A stretch of DNA of 64,000 nucleotides from positions 62,001-126,000 of the forward strand of contig NZ_CP049863.1 of NCBI RefSeq assembly GCF_011299575.1, read 5' to 3'. Below, piece after piece: positions 1 through 8,073 of the stretch (position 1 is its first letter; every line of letters starts with the position of its first letter). This stretch comes from Leucobacter viscericola. Lineage in GTDB: Bacteria > Actinomycetota > Actinomycetes > Actinomycetales > Microbacteriaceae. The notes under the pieces were generated by a model that saw nothing but the letters and a program-made list of their open reading frames with translations, was not told where the DNA came from and made no database searches. The translations under genes were made by a program, and so were the position numbers.

Positions 1-427
1 CGTTCACCGTGCGCAGCTACACGCACGACCCGGGCGAGACCGACTTTGGGGAGAAGCGGCCGCGGCGCTCGGGGTTGACCCCGAGCGTATCTTCAAGACG
101 CTGCTCGCCGAGGTTGATGGTGCGCTTGCGGTGGCTATCGTGCCCGTTTCGGGATCACTCGATCTGAAAGCGCTCGCCGTCGCGCTCAGCGGCAAACGTG
201 CGGTGATGGCGGATCCTGCGGTCGCCGAACGAAAGACCGGCTACGTGGTCGGTGGCATTAGTCCGATCGGGCAGCGAACGCAGCTTCGCACCGTGCTCGA
301 CGAGTCGGCTCGGGATCACTCCACGGTGCTCGTGTCTGGTGGCCGCCGAGGTTTTGACGTCGAATTGGCTCCCGCTGATCTCGTTTTAGCCACGGGAGCC
401 GTCTGGTCTGGAATCGCTAAGCACTGA
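1..427 (+). pseudogene. ybaK: YbaK/EbsC-type Cys-tRNA(Pro) deacylase, 5' partial, apparent frameshift
   Basis: Trans-editing enzyme that hydrolyses Cys-tRNA(Pro) mischarged by prolyl-tRNA synthetase. The 5' end lies outside the window. From base 3 the third frame reads FTVRSYTHDPGETDFGEK, and from base 56 the second frame reads AAAALGVDPERIFKTLL and continues to the TGA at 425-427. Joined, these give the usual YbaK pattern, including the FKTL and GG(I)SPIGQ segments. One G appears to be missing at about position 56, where aag|gcg has collapsed to aagcg. This could be a real inactivating mutation or a sequencing/assembly error. No slippery heptamer is visible that would suggest programmed frameshifting. 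Family assignment is good; functionality is uncertain. Confidence 0.8.
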
Positions 428-554
428 GCCGATTTTCGCGTGTTTTGCCCGGTTCGAGACTCGGCGGCGCGCGCGAATTCCCGGGCAGATTCGATCCCCA
501 CTCGTATCCGTGCTAAGTTATTCTCTGTTCGGCCGATGGTGGTCCGGATCGTTC

Positions 555-639
555 GCGCGGGTGGCGGAATGGCAGACGCGCTAGCTTGAGGTGCTAGTGC
601 CCGTATTAGGGCGTGGGGGTTCAAGTCCCCCTCCGCGCA
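555..639 (+). tRNA. tRNA-Leu (anticodon GAG)
   Basis: Class II tRNA with a long variable arm. Acceptor stem 555-561 pairs with 632-638 (the last pair is G-U). The anticodon stem CTAGC (581-585) pairs with GCTAG (593-597) around the loop TTGAGGT, placing anticodon GAG at 588-590. The variable arm is GCCC/GGGC. The T stem 615-619 pairs with 627-631 around TTCAAGT. The discriminator base is A639. CCA is not encoded. It reads CUC leucine codons. Confidence 0.95.
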
Positions 640-652
640 CGTGAATGAGAAA

Positions 653-695
653 GGCCCCCGGCCTGAGATGAAAATCTCGAGGCCGGGGGTCTTTT
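653..695. terminator. Rho-independent terminator of tRNA-Leu
   Basis: Long GC-rich hairpin: 653-669 pairs with 674-691, with one bulged base and loop GAAA. CTTTTGTTTTG follows on the plus strand. It isolates the tRNA from the downstream permease promoter. Confidence 0.9.
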
Positions 696-738
696 GTTTT
701 GTCGTGATAGAGGTGGTCCAGCCTATTCAAAGAGTGGA

Positions 739-744
739 TAGAGT
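739..744 (+). promoter_or_regulatory. -10 box for leaderless APC permease mRNA
   Basis: TAGAGT ends 6 nt before ATG 751, so transcription would start at or next to the start codon. No Shine-Dalgarno sequence is present. No convincing -35 is seen. Confidence 0.5.
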
Positions 745-750
745 GGCAGC

Positions 751-2667
751 ATGACTTCTGGGGGGCTAAGTAGGTGGTTGCTTGCCGACACGGCACAGGC
801 ACCCGGTACTCACACGGGCCCGCACGGCAAGCCCGATGGTGGGCGTAAGGCCTCGTGGTGGCGAGTCATGTGCCTCAGTGGTGTTGACTACTTCTCGACG
901 CTCGGGTACCAGCCAGCGATCGCGGCCCTCGCCGCGGGACTATTAGCACCACTCGCAACAATCATCCTTGTGGTGATTACGCTTGCCGGCGCACTGCCGA
1001 TCTATCGTCGGGTTGCGCGTGAGAGCCCACACGGCGCCGGCTCGATCGCAATGCTCGCAAAACTCCTGCCTCGGTGGGGCGGCAAGCTTGCGATCCTCGC
1101 CCTGCTCGGATTTGCCGCGACCGACTTTATGATCACGATGACGCTCTCGGCTGCTGACGCGACGGCTCACTTCGTGGAGAACCCGTTCGTGCCGAAGGCG
1201 CTGCACGGCCAAGAGGTTGTCATCACGCTGGTGCTGCTCGCGGCACTCGGCACCGTATTTCTCAGGGGCTTCGCGGAAGCAATCCGCATCGCGACCTACC
1301 TCGTCGGAGCATTTCTGCTGCTGAACGTTACCGTTCTTGTGGTCTCGTTTGTTCAGCTGGCGGCACACCCCACCGCGGTAAACGACTGGTGGGGAGCGCT
1401 CACCACACAACACGGTAGCCCGTTGGTGATGGTTGGAATCGCACTGCTTGTGTTTCCGAAGCTGGCACTCGGACTTTCCGGGTTTGAAACCGGAGTCGCG
1501 GTGATGCCGCAGATCAAGGGCGATGCCGACGACACCGAGAAGCAACCTCAGGGGCGTATTCGGGGAGCGCATCGCCTGCTGACGAGTTCTGCACTCATTA
1601 TGAGTGTGTTGCTCATTGCCTCATCTATCGTGACCGTGATGCTGATCCCGGCGGCCGAATTTCAGCCGGGCGGTGCCGCCAACGGGCGAGCGATTGCGTA
1701 CCTCGGGTACGAATACCTGGGGGATGGGTTTGGGACGGCATACGACCTCGTCACCATCGCCATCCTCTGGTTTGCGGGGGCCTCTGCCATGGCGGGGCTG
1801 CTGAACCTGGTACCGCGCTACCTCCCGCGTCTGGGTATGGTGCCTCGATGGGCTCGCGCGATCCGCCCCCTAGTGCTCGTGTTCACGGGTATTGGGATGC
1901 TCATCACGATCCTGTTCCAGGCTGACGTAAACGCCCAGGGTGGTGCGTACGCGACCGGAGTGCTCGTATTGATCACGTCCGCTGCCGTGGCCGTAACGCT
2001 GTCTGCAAAACGCCAGCGGCAGCGCAAATCGGCGATAGCGTTTGCGATCATCACGCTGGTGTTTCTCTACACGACCGTCACGAACATCGTTGAGCGGCCA
2101 GAGGGCATAAAAATCGCGGGGTGCTTCATCCTGGGCATCCTCGTGACAAGTTTTGTGTCGCGCGTGGCCCGCTCGACGGAGTTGCGCGCGCTTACAATCG
2201 CGTTCGATTCCCAGGCAGAGCGATGGATCACCGAGCGCACCGCGGAACGCATCGACCTCATCGCCCGAGAGCCCGGGCCCACCTCGCGGTACCCGTTGAA
2301 GCTCGTGCACGCTCAGCACGCGCACCGTCTTTCTGATCTGGAGCCGTGGTTTATCGAGGTGACGATTGGCGACAGCTCTGACTTTGAAGAAGAACTTGTG
2401 GTGCACGGTGAGGTCCGGGACGGCTACCGGGTGCTCTCGATCACAAGCAGCAACGTGCCAAACACGCTTGCGGCAGTTTTGATCGAGCTTCGGGATCGCA
2501 CAGGGGGCATGCCTCACATCTACTTCCGCTGGACCGAGGGCAACCCTGTCGCGAACCTCATCCGATTTTTGCTCTTCGGCGAGGGCGAGATCGCGGCGGT
2601 GACGCGCGAGGTGCTGCGCGAGGCAGAACCGCGGCACACCTGCCGACCTTGGGTTCACGTGGCGTAG
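751..2667 (+). CDS. APC-superfamily permease (amino-acid or K+ transporter-like)
   Basis: 638-residue inner-membrane secondary transporter. After a roughly 35-residue hydrophilic N-terminus come the conserved first-helix segment [20 protein letters not shown] and about 11-12 hydrophobic helices up to about residue 460. A cytoplasmic C-terminal domain of about 170 residues follows. The layout resembles large APC proteins with soluble tails, a group that includes KimA/KUP-like potassium transporters as well as proteins simply labelled amino-acid permeases. Substrate cannot be deduced. It is monocistronic: a terminator lies upstream and a new promoter follows downstream. The start follows the leaderless -10 at 739. 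Confidence 0.8.
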   Translation: MTSGGLSRWLLADTAQAPGTHTGPHGKPDGGRKASWWRVMCLSGVDYFSTLGYQPAIAALAAGLLAPLATIILVVITLAGALPIYRRVARESPHGAGSIAMLAKLLPRWGGKLAILALLGFAATDFMITMTLSAADATAHFVENPFVPKALHGQEVVITLVLLAALGTVFLRGFAEAIRIATYLVGAFLLLNVTVLVVSFVQLAAHPTAVNDWWGALTTQHGSPLVMVGIALLVFPKLALGLSGFETGVAVMPQIKGDADDTEKQPQGRIRGAHRLLTSSALIMSVLLIASSIVTVMLIPAAEFQPGGAANGRAIAYLGYEYLGDGFGTAYDLVTIAILWFAGASAMAGLLNLVPRYLPRLGMVPRWARAIRPLVLVFTGIGMLITILFQADVNAQGGAYATGVLVLITSAAVAVTLSAKRQRQRKSAIAFAIITLVFLYTTVTNIVERPEGIKIAGCFILGILVTSFVSRVARSTELRALTIAFDSQAERWITERTAERIDLIAREPGPTSRYPLKLVHAQHAHRLSDLEPWFIEVTIGDSSDFEEELVVHGEVRDGYRVLSITSSNVPNTLAAVLIELRDRTGGMPHIYFRWTEGNPVANLIRFLLFGEGEIAAVTREVLREAEPRHTCRPWVHVA

Positions 2668-2690
2668 CTGGCGGGGTCTTTGGGTGAGAT

Positions 2691-2722
2691 TTGACCCTGA
2701 CCCAGGGGGCAGGGTTTACAGT
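2691..2722 (+). promoter_or_regulatory. MerR-type promoter with operator dyad in a long spacer
   Basis: -35 TTGACC (2691-2696) and -10 TACAGT (2717-2722) are separated by 20 bp, the stretched spacing typical of MerR-controlled promoters. Within it lies a dyad: ACCCTGACCC (2694-2703), AG, GGGGCAGGGT (2706-2715), 10-bp arms with one mismatch. Autoregulation of the downstream merR gene is inferred. Confidence 0.7.
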
Positions 2723-2739
2723 GTGCGTGGAGGTAGACA

Positions 2740-3708
2740 ATGCACATTGGGCAGCTGGCGCAGCGCGCCGGGGTAACGGTCAAAGCGATCCGGTACTACG
2801 AGCGGATCGGGCTCATCGATCCTGACCGCCAAGAAAATGGCTACCGCAGCTTCAACGAGCAGCATCTGCGAGTCGTTTCCGAGATCCGCGAGCTGAGTGC
2901 CGCCGGGATCGCGCCGAACCGCGCTGGTCCGTTTGTGGAGTGCCTCGACGCGGGCCACAAACACGGCGACGAATGTGTGAGCTCACTCGTCGTCTACCGA
3001 GACACCATCTCTGAGCTGGATCGAATGATCGCGGCCCTTGCCGAGCGCCGCGCCGCGCTGCAGTCCCGACTTGATCTCAGCGCGAACCGATCGACGCACC
3101 AGAAATCGACGCATCAAAAATCGACGCACCAAAAGGAGAACACCGTGACCGATTTTTCTCAGCTTCCCAAGGGGCTGCCCGTTCCGCAGGACGACGGGGC
3201 CGCCGCTCACCTCGCGGGCATGCGCATGCCCGCGCTGGCGCTCACGACGAGTGACGGGCGAACCGTGACACTCTCAGAGCTCGGTGAGGGGAGGTCGATC
3301 CTGTATCTCTATCCATTGACGGGTCGCCCCGGGGTTGACCTGCCTGACGGCTGGGACAGTATCCCCGGCGCGCGCGGGTGCTCGACGGAGGCGTGTGATT
3401 TTCGGGATCACTTCGAAGACTTACGTGAGGCCGGTGTGCAGCACGTGTTCGGGATGTCGAGTCAGGATCCGGAGTACCAATCCGAGGTGGTCGAGCGCCT
3501 GCGGCTCCCGTTTGAGATGCTTTCGGATCCGTCGTTTGCCCTCGCCGACGCGCTGCGGCTGCCCACATTCGCCGCGCCCGGACACGAGCGACTGTACTCG
3601 CGACTGACTCTCGTTGTTTTGGACGGCGTGATCGAGCACGCCTTCTACCCGATTTTTCCGCCGAACACCCACGCGCAGCAGGTGCTCACCTGGCTCAGTG
3701 AGCGGTGA
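2740..3708 (+). CDS. MerR regulator fused in frame to PrxQ/BCP-type peroxiredoxin
   Basis: 322 residues. Residues 1-115 are a MerR protein: winged helix-turn-helix starting IGQLAQRAGVTVKAIRYYER, then a dimerisation coiled coil, with Cys68 and Cys79 flanking a His-rich segment. Residues 118-132 are three STHQK repeats. Residues 136-322 are a thioredoxin-fold peroxiredoxin with peroxidatic Cys214 and a second Cys219 in GCSTEACDFRD, the five-residue spacing of PrxQ (E. coli BCP). An RBS (aaaaggag) and in-frame GTG at 3145 precede the peroxiredoxin part, so a free peroxiredoxin may also be made. The RBS before ATG 2740 is GGAGG. It probably couples thiol or peroxide sensing to detoxification (inference). 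The 3' end overlaps the convergent permease gene by 14 nt. Fusion by loss of an intervening stop is likely. Confidence 0.85.
   Translation: MHIGQLAQRAGVTVKAIRYYERIGLIDPDRQENGYRSFNEQHLRVVSEIRELSAAGIAPNRAGPFVECLDAGHKHGDECVSSLVVYRDTISELDRMIAALAERRAALQSRLDLSANRSTHQKSTHQKSTHQKENTVTDFSQLPKGLPVPQDDGAAAHLAGMRMPALALTTSDGRTVTLSELGEGRSILYLYPLTGRPGVDLPDGWDSIPGARGCSTEACDFRDHFEDLREAGVQHVFGMSSQDPEYQSEVVERLRLPFEMLSDPSFALADALRLPTFAAPGHERLYSRLTLVVLDGVIEHAFYPIFPPNTHAQQVLTWLSER
3091..3135 (+). repeat. 3 x 15-nt in-frame tandem repeat (STHQK)
   Basis: Units tcgacgcaccagaaa, tcgacgcatcaaaaa and tcgacgcaccaaaag run head to tail. The last unit runs into the RBS of the internal GTG at 3145. It forms the linker of the MerR-peroxiredoxin fusion. 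Confidence 0.95.
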
Positions 3709-4576
3709 CGGCAGTCACCCGAGAGCGGCGTCGCCGAGCAAGCAGACGCGTCACAATCAGCCCGTGCCGGGGGCTAAAGAAGTAGACCAGCGCAAACGCC
3801 ACTCCCTGTGTCAACACGATCATGCCGCCGGTCGCCGTGTCGAGGTAGTAGCTCACGTAGAGGCCGATCACGGCACACAGTGCCGAGATGGCCGGGGCAA
3901 TGACGAGCATGCGGTTGAAACGATCCGTCAGCAGGTATGCCATAGCCCCCGGAATGATCAGCATCGCCACGACGAGCACCACACCCACCGCCTGCAGCGC
4001 CACAACCGCAGTCAGCGCGAGCAAACCGAGCAGGGCGGCGCCGAGCACACGCGGGTTGAGTCCGATGGCGTGCGCGTGCGTGGGATCAAACGCGAAGAGC
4101 GTGAAGTCGCGGCGCTTCACGATGAGGATCGCGAACGTCACAGCACCGAGGATCAATACCTGCAGCAGGTCCGCCCACGACACCCCGAGCAGGTTCCCGA
4201 AGATGATGTGGTTGAGGTCGGTTTGGGATGGGGTTACCGAGATGAGCACCAAACCGAGCGCAAAGAGTGACGTGAAGACGATCCCAATGGCCGCGTCTTC
4301 TTTCACTCGGCTCGTGTCGCGCACCGCTCCGATGAGGGCAACCGCGAGAAATCCGAAGATCACGGCTCCGAGCGCGAACGGCGCGCCAACAACGTAGGCG
4401 AGCACAACACCGGGTAACACCGCGTGCGACACCGCGTCGCCCATCAGGGACCAACCAACTAGCACGAGCCAGCACGACAGCACGGCGCACACGATCGAGG
4501 CAACAAGAGCGGTCGCGAGTGCTCGCACCATGAAGTCGTAGCTCAGCGGCTCAAGGAAAAAGTCGAGGGGGTTCAT
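3695..4576 (-). CDS. Metal ABC transporter permease (ABC-3 family)
   Basis: 293-residue integral membrane protein with about eight to nine hydrophobic helices and the typical ABC-3 segments near GWSLMGDAVSHAVLPGVVLAY and AMLIIPGAMAYLLTDRF. It is the translocation channel for a cluster A-I divalent-metal importer. It is the last gene of a three-gene operon: its ATG overlaps the stop of the ATPase gene by 4 nt (ATGA), indicating translational coupling. The metal is inferred from the binding protein (Mn/Fe-type). Confidence 0.9.
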   Translation of the reverse strand: MNPLDFFLEPLSYDFMVRALATALVASIVCAVLSCWLVLVGWSLMGDAVSHAVLPGVVLAYVVGAPFALGAVIFGFLAVALIGAVRDTSRVKEDAAIGIVFTSLFALGLVLISVTPSQTDLNHIIFGNLLGVSWADLLQVLILGAVTFAILIVKRRDFTLFAFDPTHAHAIGLNPRVLGAALLGLLALTAVVALQAVGVVLVVAMLIIPGAMAYLLTDRFNRMLVIAPAISALCAVIGLYVSYYLDTATGGMIVLTQGVAFALVYFFSPRHGLIVTRLLARRRRSRVTAVTAH

Positions 4577-5370
4577 GCGGCGTCCTCGCTGTCTTGTGCG
4601 TGGGGGCTGTGTTGTGGTTCTGTGCTGTCTTGCGATTCTGCTCTGTCCAGCACATCAAGCCCAAACGCGAGGGCGAGATTCTCCGGTTTCAAGACTTCCG
4701 CGGGGGAGCCGTGCATCAGCACACGCCGCATGAGCAATACCGCTTCGTCGGCGAGCGCGGGCAGGGCGTGTAGGTCGTGGGTGGAAACGAGGATCGTCGC
4801 CCCGTCACTCGCCAGTTCACGCAGCAGGCGGGTCATTGTCGCTTCGGATCGCTTGTCGACTCCGGCGAACGGCTCATCGAGTAGCAGCGTTGTGGCGCCC
4901 TGCGCGATCCCGCGCGCAACGAATGCGCGCTTCTTCTGTCCTCCGGAGAGCTGGCCGATCTGCCGCCCCGCAAACTCGGTGAGTTCGACGCGCTCAAGAG
5001 CGCGATCAACTGCGTCGTGGTCGGCGCGTCGTGGTCGGCGCGTGATCCCCATCCCGCCGTAGCGACCCATCATCACAACATCGCGCACCGACAGCGGAAA
5101 CGCCCAGTCCACGGCCTCACTCTGTGGCACGTATCCGATCGTGCCCTGTTTGCGGGCCTTCGCGGGGTTCTCGCCATTGATGAGTACGTTTCCGGTGTCT
5201 GGCCGCAGGCGACCCATGATGGCTCCGAACATGGTCGACTTGCCGGAGCCGTTCATGCCGATCAGCCCACATACGCGGCCAGGCGCGACACTCAGCGAAG
5301 CGTGGTCGAGCGCGAGCACCTCGCCGTAGTGCACCGTGACGTCGGTGACCTGGATCGCGGGCGTAGTCAT
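4573..5370 (-). CDS. Metal ABC transporter ATP-binding protein
   Basis: 265 residues. Walker A GMNGSGKS near residue 38, Q-loop, signature LSGGQ, Walker B TLLLDEPF and the H-loop STHD are all visible, so it should be a functional ATPase energising manganese/iron-type uptake. The C-terminal 20 residues are hydrophilic and low-complexity (DSTEPQHSPHAQDSEDAA) and look dispensable. It overlaps 4 nt with the binding-protein gene upstream and 4 nt with the permease gene downstream. Confidence 0.92.
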   Translation of the reverse strand: MTTPAIQVTDVTVHYGEVLALDHASLSVAPGRVCGLIGMNGSGKSTMFGAIMGRLRPDTGNVLINGENPAKARKQGTIGYVPQSEAVDWAFPLSVRDVVMMGRYGGMGITRRPRRADHDAVDRALERVELTEFAGRQIGQLSGGQKKRAFVARGIAQGATTLLLDEPFAGVDKRSEATMTRLLRELASDGATILVSTHDLHALPALADEAVLLMRRVLMHGSPAEVLKPENLALAFGLDVLDRAESQDSTEPQHSPHAQDSEDAA

Positions 5371-6428
5371 GACTTGTCCTCTTTTGTGCTGGCTGGCTTT
5401 GTGCTGGTTGGCTTTGTGCTGGCTGGCTTTGTGTCTGTCGGCTTTGTTCCCGTCAGCTCTGTTCCCGTCAGCGCAGAAGCGATGAGGTCGCTGTCGTAAC
5501 GAATCAGGTCGAGGTAGGTGGGCACCGGGCCGTCGGCCTCCGAGAGTGAGTCAACATAGAGTGTGCCGCCAAACTTCGCATCGGTGGCATCTACAACCTG
5601 CTTCACGGGCGCGTCCGACACGGTCGACTCGCAGAACACCGCAGGCACGTCGTTCTTGCGCACAAACTTAATCGCCGCCGCGATCTGCTTTGGGGTTGCC
5701 TGCTGTTCGGCGTTCACTGCCCAGATGTACTGCTCCGTGAGCCCAGCGTCTCGCGCGAGATACGAGAACGCACCCTCACAGCTCACAAGCGCTCGTTGTT
5801 TCTCGGGCAGGGTGGCCAGCTGATCCACCAGCTCATCTTGCACGCTCTGCAGTTCGGCCTTGTATGCCTTGCCGTTGGTGGCGTAGTCGTGGGCGTGTTT
5901 AGGGTCAAGCTTGCTAAACGCCTCGACCATGTTGTCGACATAGATCTGAACGTTGAGAGGGCTCATCCAGGCGTGCGGGTTTGGTTTGCCGGCGTACGTG
6001 TCCTCGGCAATATCGATGGGCTCGACTCCGTCAGACACCACAACGTGTGGCACATCGAGATCTGCGACAAACCGCTCAAACCAGGCCTCAAGGTGCAAGC
6101 CGTTATCGAGGATCAGATCGGCATTGGCAGCCTTGCGAATATCGCCGGGGGTGGGTTCGTAGCCGTGAATCTCGGCACCCACTTTGGTGATGGACTCGAC
6201 CTCTAGGTGGTCACCGGCAACGTTCTTCGCAATGTCGGCAAGCACTGTGAACGTGGTGAGCACGACGGGTTTGCTGCTGGTGCTGTTGGTGCTGTTGGTG
6301 CTGTTGGTGCCGCTGTTTGCAGCGCCGCCACCCGTGCCACCCTGCGAGCTGCAGCCCGCTGCGGTGATCGCAAGCACCACCGTCGCAATCGATGCGAGGG
6401 TCCGTCGTGCGAATTGACCGCGGTTCAT
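5367..6428 (-). CDS. Manganese/iron-type metal-binding lipoprotein (cluster A-I)
   Basis: 353-residue extracellular receptor anchored through lipobox ITAAGC (Cys26). The predicted metal ligands are His88 (EIHGYEP), His152 (PHAWMSP), Glu218 (CEGAF) and Asp293 (VDSLS). The His/His/Glu/Asp set matches PsaA/SitA-type Mn/Fe receptors rather than ZnuA, which has His at the third position and a His-rich loop. Two low-complexity tracts flank the folded part: an N/S/T linker after the lipobox and a C-terminal tail of TKPAS-like repeats. First gene of the operon. A DtxR/MntR-type control would be expected, and a candidate palindrome lies upstream. Confidence 0.92.
   Translation of the reverse strand: MNRGQFARRTLASIATVVLAITAAGCSSQGGTGGGAANSGTNSTNSTNSTSSKPVVLTTFTVLADIAKNVAGDHLEVESITKVGAEIHGYEPTPGDIRKAANADLILDNGLHLEAWFERFVADLDVPHVVVSDGVEPIDIAEDTYAGKPNPHAWMSPLNVQIYVDNMVEAFSKLDPKHAHDYATNGKAYKAELQSVQDELVDQLATLPEKQRALVSCEGAFSYLARDAGLTEQYIWAVNAEQQATPKQIAAAIKFVRKNDVPAVFCESTVSDAPVKQVVDATDAKFGGTLYVDSLSEADGPVPTYLDLIRYDSDLIASALTGTELTGTKPTDTKPASTKPTSTKPASTKEDKS
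5383..5472 (-). repeat. 6 x 15-nt tandem repeat encoding the TKPAS-like tail
   Basis: On the plus strand the unit is tttgtgctggctggc, degenerating toward 5472. It encodes the last ~30 residues of the metal-binding lipoprotein. Confidence 0.9.
6273..6308 (-). repeat. 4 x 9-nt tandem repeat encoding an STN linker
   Basis: gctgctggt followed by three copies of gctgttggt. It encodes the flexible Ser/Thr/Asn linker between the lipid anchor and the folded domain. Confidence 0.9.
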
Positions 6429-6470
6429 GCGTGACTCCTGTCGAGTTCGTTCAAGTGGTTGGTGGCCCTA

Positions 6471-6504
6471 ACTATATTGTTCGTGATGTCGAACTTTAGT
6501 TCAA
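6471..6504 (-). promoter_or_regulatory. Candidate promoter/operator of the metal importer operon
   Basis: The minus strand has TATAGT (plus 6476-6471) as a possible -10. Upstream is a palindrome GAACT-TT-AGTTC (6491-6502, with flanking T/A pair 6489/6504). Position and symmetry suit a metalloregulator site, but it is not a clear match to a known DtxR or MntR box. Confidence 0.4.
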
Positions 6505-6575
6505 GTCCCATCGTACTTTAACTTCCAAACTTCACGCGGTGTCATGAAATTTGCCCGCTCCCAGTCGAGGCCAGA

Positions 6576-6581
6576 TACGCT
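6576..6581 (+). promoter_or_regulatory. -10 box for leaderless M20 hydrolase mRNA
   Basis: TACGCT lies 7 nt before ATG 6589. TTGCCC at 6551-6556 is a possible -35 with 19-bp spacing. This argues for 6589 rather than the upstream in-frame ATG at 6544. Confidence 0.55.
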
Positions 6582-6588
6582 GGTGGAC

Positions 6589-7908
6589 ATGTTGGCAACT
6601 GCAGACGAGGGGGAGCAGCAGCTCTCTGAAACGGTGCGCATCGCGCGTGATCTCATTCGTATCAACACCACAAACCGTGGCGGCGGAGATGCGGAACCCG
6701 AGCGGCCAGCTGCCGACTATGTGGCCGCCTATCTCACTGAGCTGGGGCTTGAACCGCAAATTTTTGAATCGAATCCAGGCCGCGCAAGTGTCATCGCGCG
6801 TGTTGAGGGTGCGGATCCCGAGCTACCTGCCCTCGTGCTGCACGGGCACCTCGACGTTGTGCCAGCCGATCCGGCGAACTGGTCGGTGGATCCGTTCGAA
6901 GGGGTCATCAAAGATGGCATGCTTTGGGGTCGCGGCGCCGTCGACATGAAGGATATGGACGCCATGATCCTGACGGCCATCGCAGAACTCCTGCGTGCTG
7001 GCGAGCGCCCCCGCCGCACGGTGATTCTTGCTTTTTTTGCCGACGAAGAGGCCGGCGGTGAGCTCGGCTCGCACCACATGGTTGAACACCACCCCGAACT
7101 GTTTGAAGGAGCCGCAACCGCGATCAGCGAGGTCGGTGGCTATTCGATCGACGTTGAAGGCACCCGCGCTTACCTGATTCAGACCGGCGAGAAATCCCTC
7201 GACTGGATCAAGCTGCGCGCTCGCGGCACCGCGGCCCACGGTTCGCGGGTCTGGCAAGAAAACGCGGTGACCAGGCTCGCCGAGGCAGTGGCGGCGCTTG
7301 GGCGGCACGAGTGGCCGCTGAATCTGTGTGACACGACCCGCGAGCTGATCGATGAGCTCGCGGCGATTCTCGGCGAGGATCCCACCGAGGTCGGCGCCGA
7401 AGACCTCGTGATGCGATTGGGCAAGGGTGGTGGCTTCGTTCACGCCAGCCTGCGCAACACGAGTAACCCGACGGTGCTGACCGCGGGGTATAAGCACAAC
7501 GTGATCCCTGATACGGCTGAGGCGCTGGTCGACGTGCGGGCGATCCCCGCAGATCAGGCGACGATCCTCGAGGGTGTGCAGCGCATCGTGGGTGACGACA
7601 TCGAAATCGAGGTGGTGCACTCCGACATCGGCCTTGAGGTTCCCTTCGGCGGTGAACTCACCGACGCGATGACCGCGAGTCTGCAGCGCCAAGACCCTGG
7701 GGCACGCGTGCTGCCCTACCTGCTCTCTGGAGGCACCGACAACAAGGCGCTCTCGAAACTCGGCATAACGGGATACGGGTTTGCCCCGCTGCGGCTGCCC
7801 GCAGATCTCGACTTCCCCGGCATGTTCCACGGCGTAGACGAGCGGGTGCCACTCGACGCGATCGACTTCGGTCACCGTGTGCTCGTCGATCTGCTCCGCA
7901 CTTACTGA
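6589..7908 (+). CDS. M20 family metallopeptidase/amidohydrolase
   Basis: 439 residues with this start (454 from ATG 6544). A dinuclear-metal exopeptidase-like hydrolase. It has HGHLDVVP with metal His and the catalytic Asp, GAVDMKD with bridging Asp, and DEEAGG with the catalytic Glu pair, then the dimerisation (lid) domain and a C-terminal GGTDNKALSKLG metal-ligand region. This is the DapE/ArgE/CPG2 clan. The substrate is probably a peptide or N-acyl amino acid and cannot be named. It is monocistronic. A leaderless promoter decides the start. Confidence 0.9.
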   Translation: MLATADEGEQQLSETVRIARDLIRINTTNRGGGDAEPERPAADYVAAYLTELGLEPQIFESNPGRASVIARVEGADPELPALVLHGHLDVVPADPANWSVDPFEGVIKDGMLWGRGAVDMKDMDAMILTAIAELLRAGERPRRTVILAFFADEEAGGELGSHHMVEHHPELFEGAATAISEVGGYSIDVEGTRAYLIQTGEKSLDWIKLRARGTAAHGSRVWQENAVTRLAEAVAALGRHEWPLNLCDTTRELIDELAAILGEDPTEVGAEDLVMRLGKGGGFVHASLRNTSNPTVLTAGYKHNVIPDTAEALVDVRAIPADQATILEGVQRIVGDDIEIEVVHSDIGLEVPFGGELTDAMTASLQRQDPGARVLPYLLSGGTDNKALSKLGITGYGFAPLRLPADLDFPGMFHGVDERVPLDAIDFGHRVLVDLLRTY

Positions 7909-7987
7909 TCCGCTTCGCACACACCGACCTGTGTCGCACATACACCGATCTGCTGCACACATACACTGACCCGCTTCGCGCATATTA
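7906..7987. repeat. Intergenic ~21-nt tandem repeat, four units
   Basis: Units start at 7906 (19 nt), 7925, 7946 and 7967 (21 nt each), with a consensus near cgacctgcttcgcacatacac. The first unit overlaps the TGA of the M20 gene. There are no spacers, so it is not a CRISPR array. It lies between the M20 stop and the uppP leader. Confidence 0.75.
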
Positions 7988-8073
7988 AGGATCCGTCGGC
8001 TATTCTGGACGGCGGCCCCGTCACGTTTGCGTGAGTCTGGGCTGGGCGAGACCCCCTCGCTGTGAAAGGAAAC

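Noticed and set aside
50..60. Programmed frameshifting in the ybaK fragment
   Set aside because: No slippery heptamer (X XXY YYZ) or downstream pseudoknot is apparent. Deletion of a G explains the data more simply.
7906..7987. Possible CRISPR array
   Set aside because: Units are head-to-tail with no spacers, degenerate, and no cas genes are in the window.
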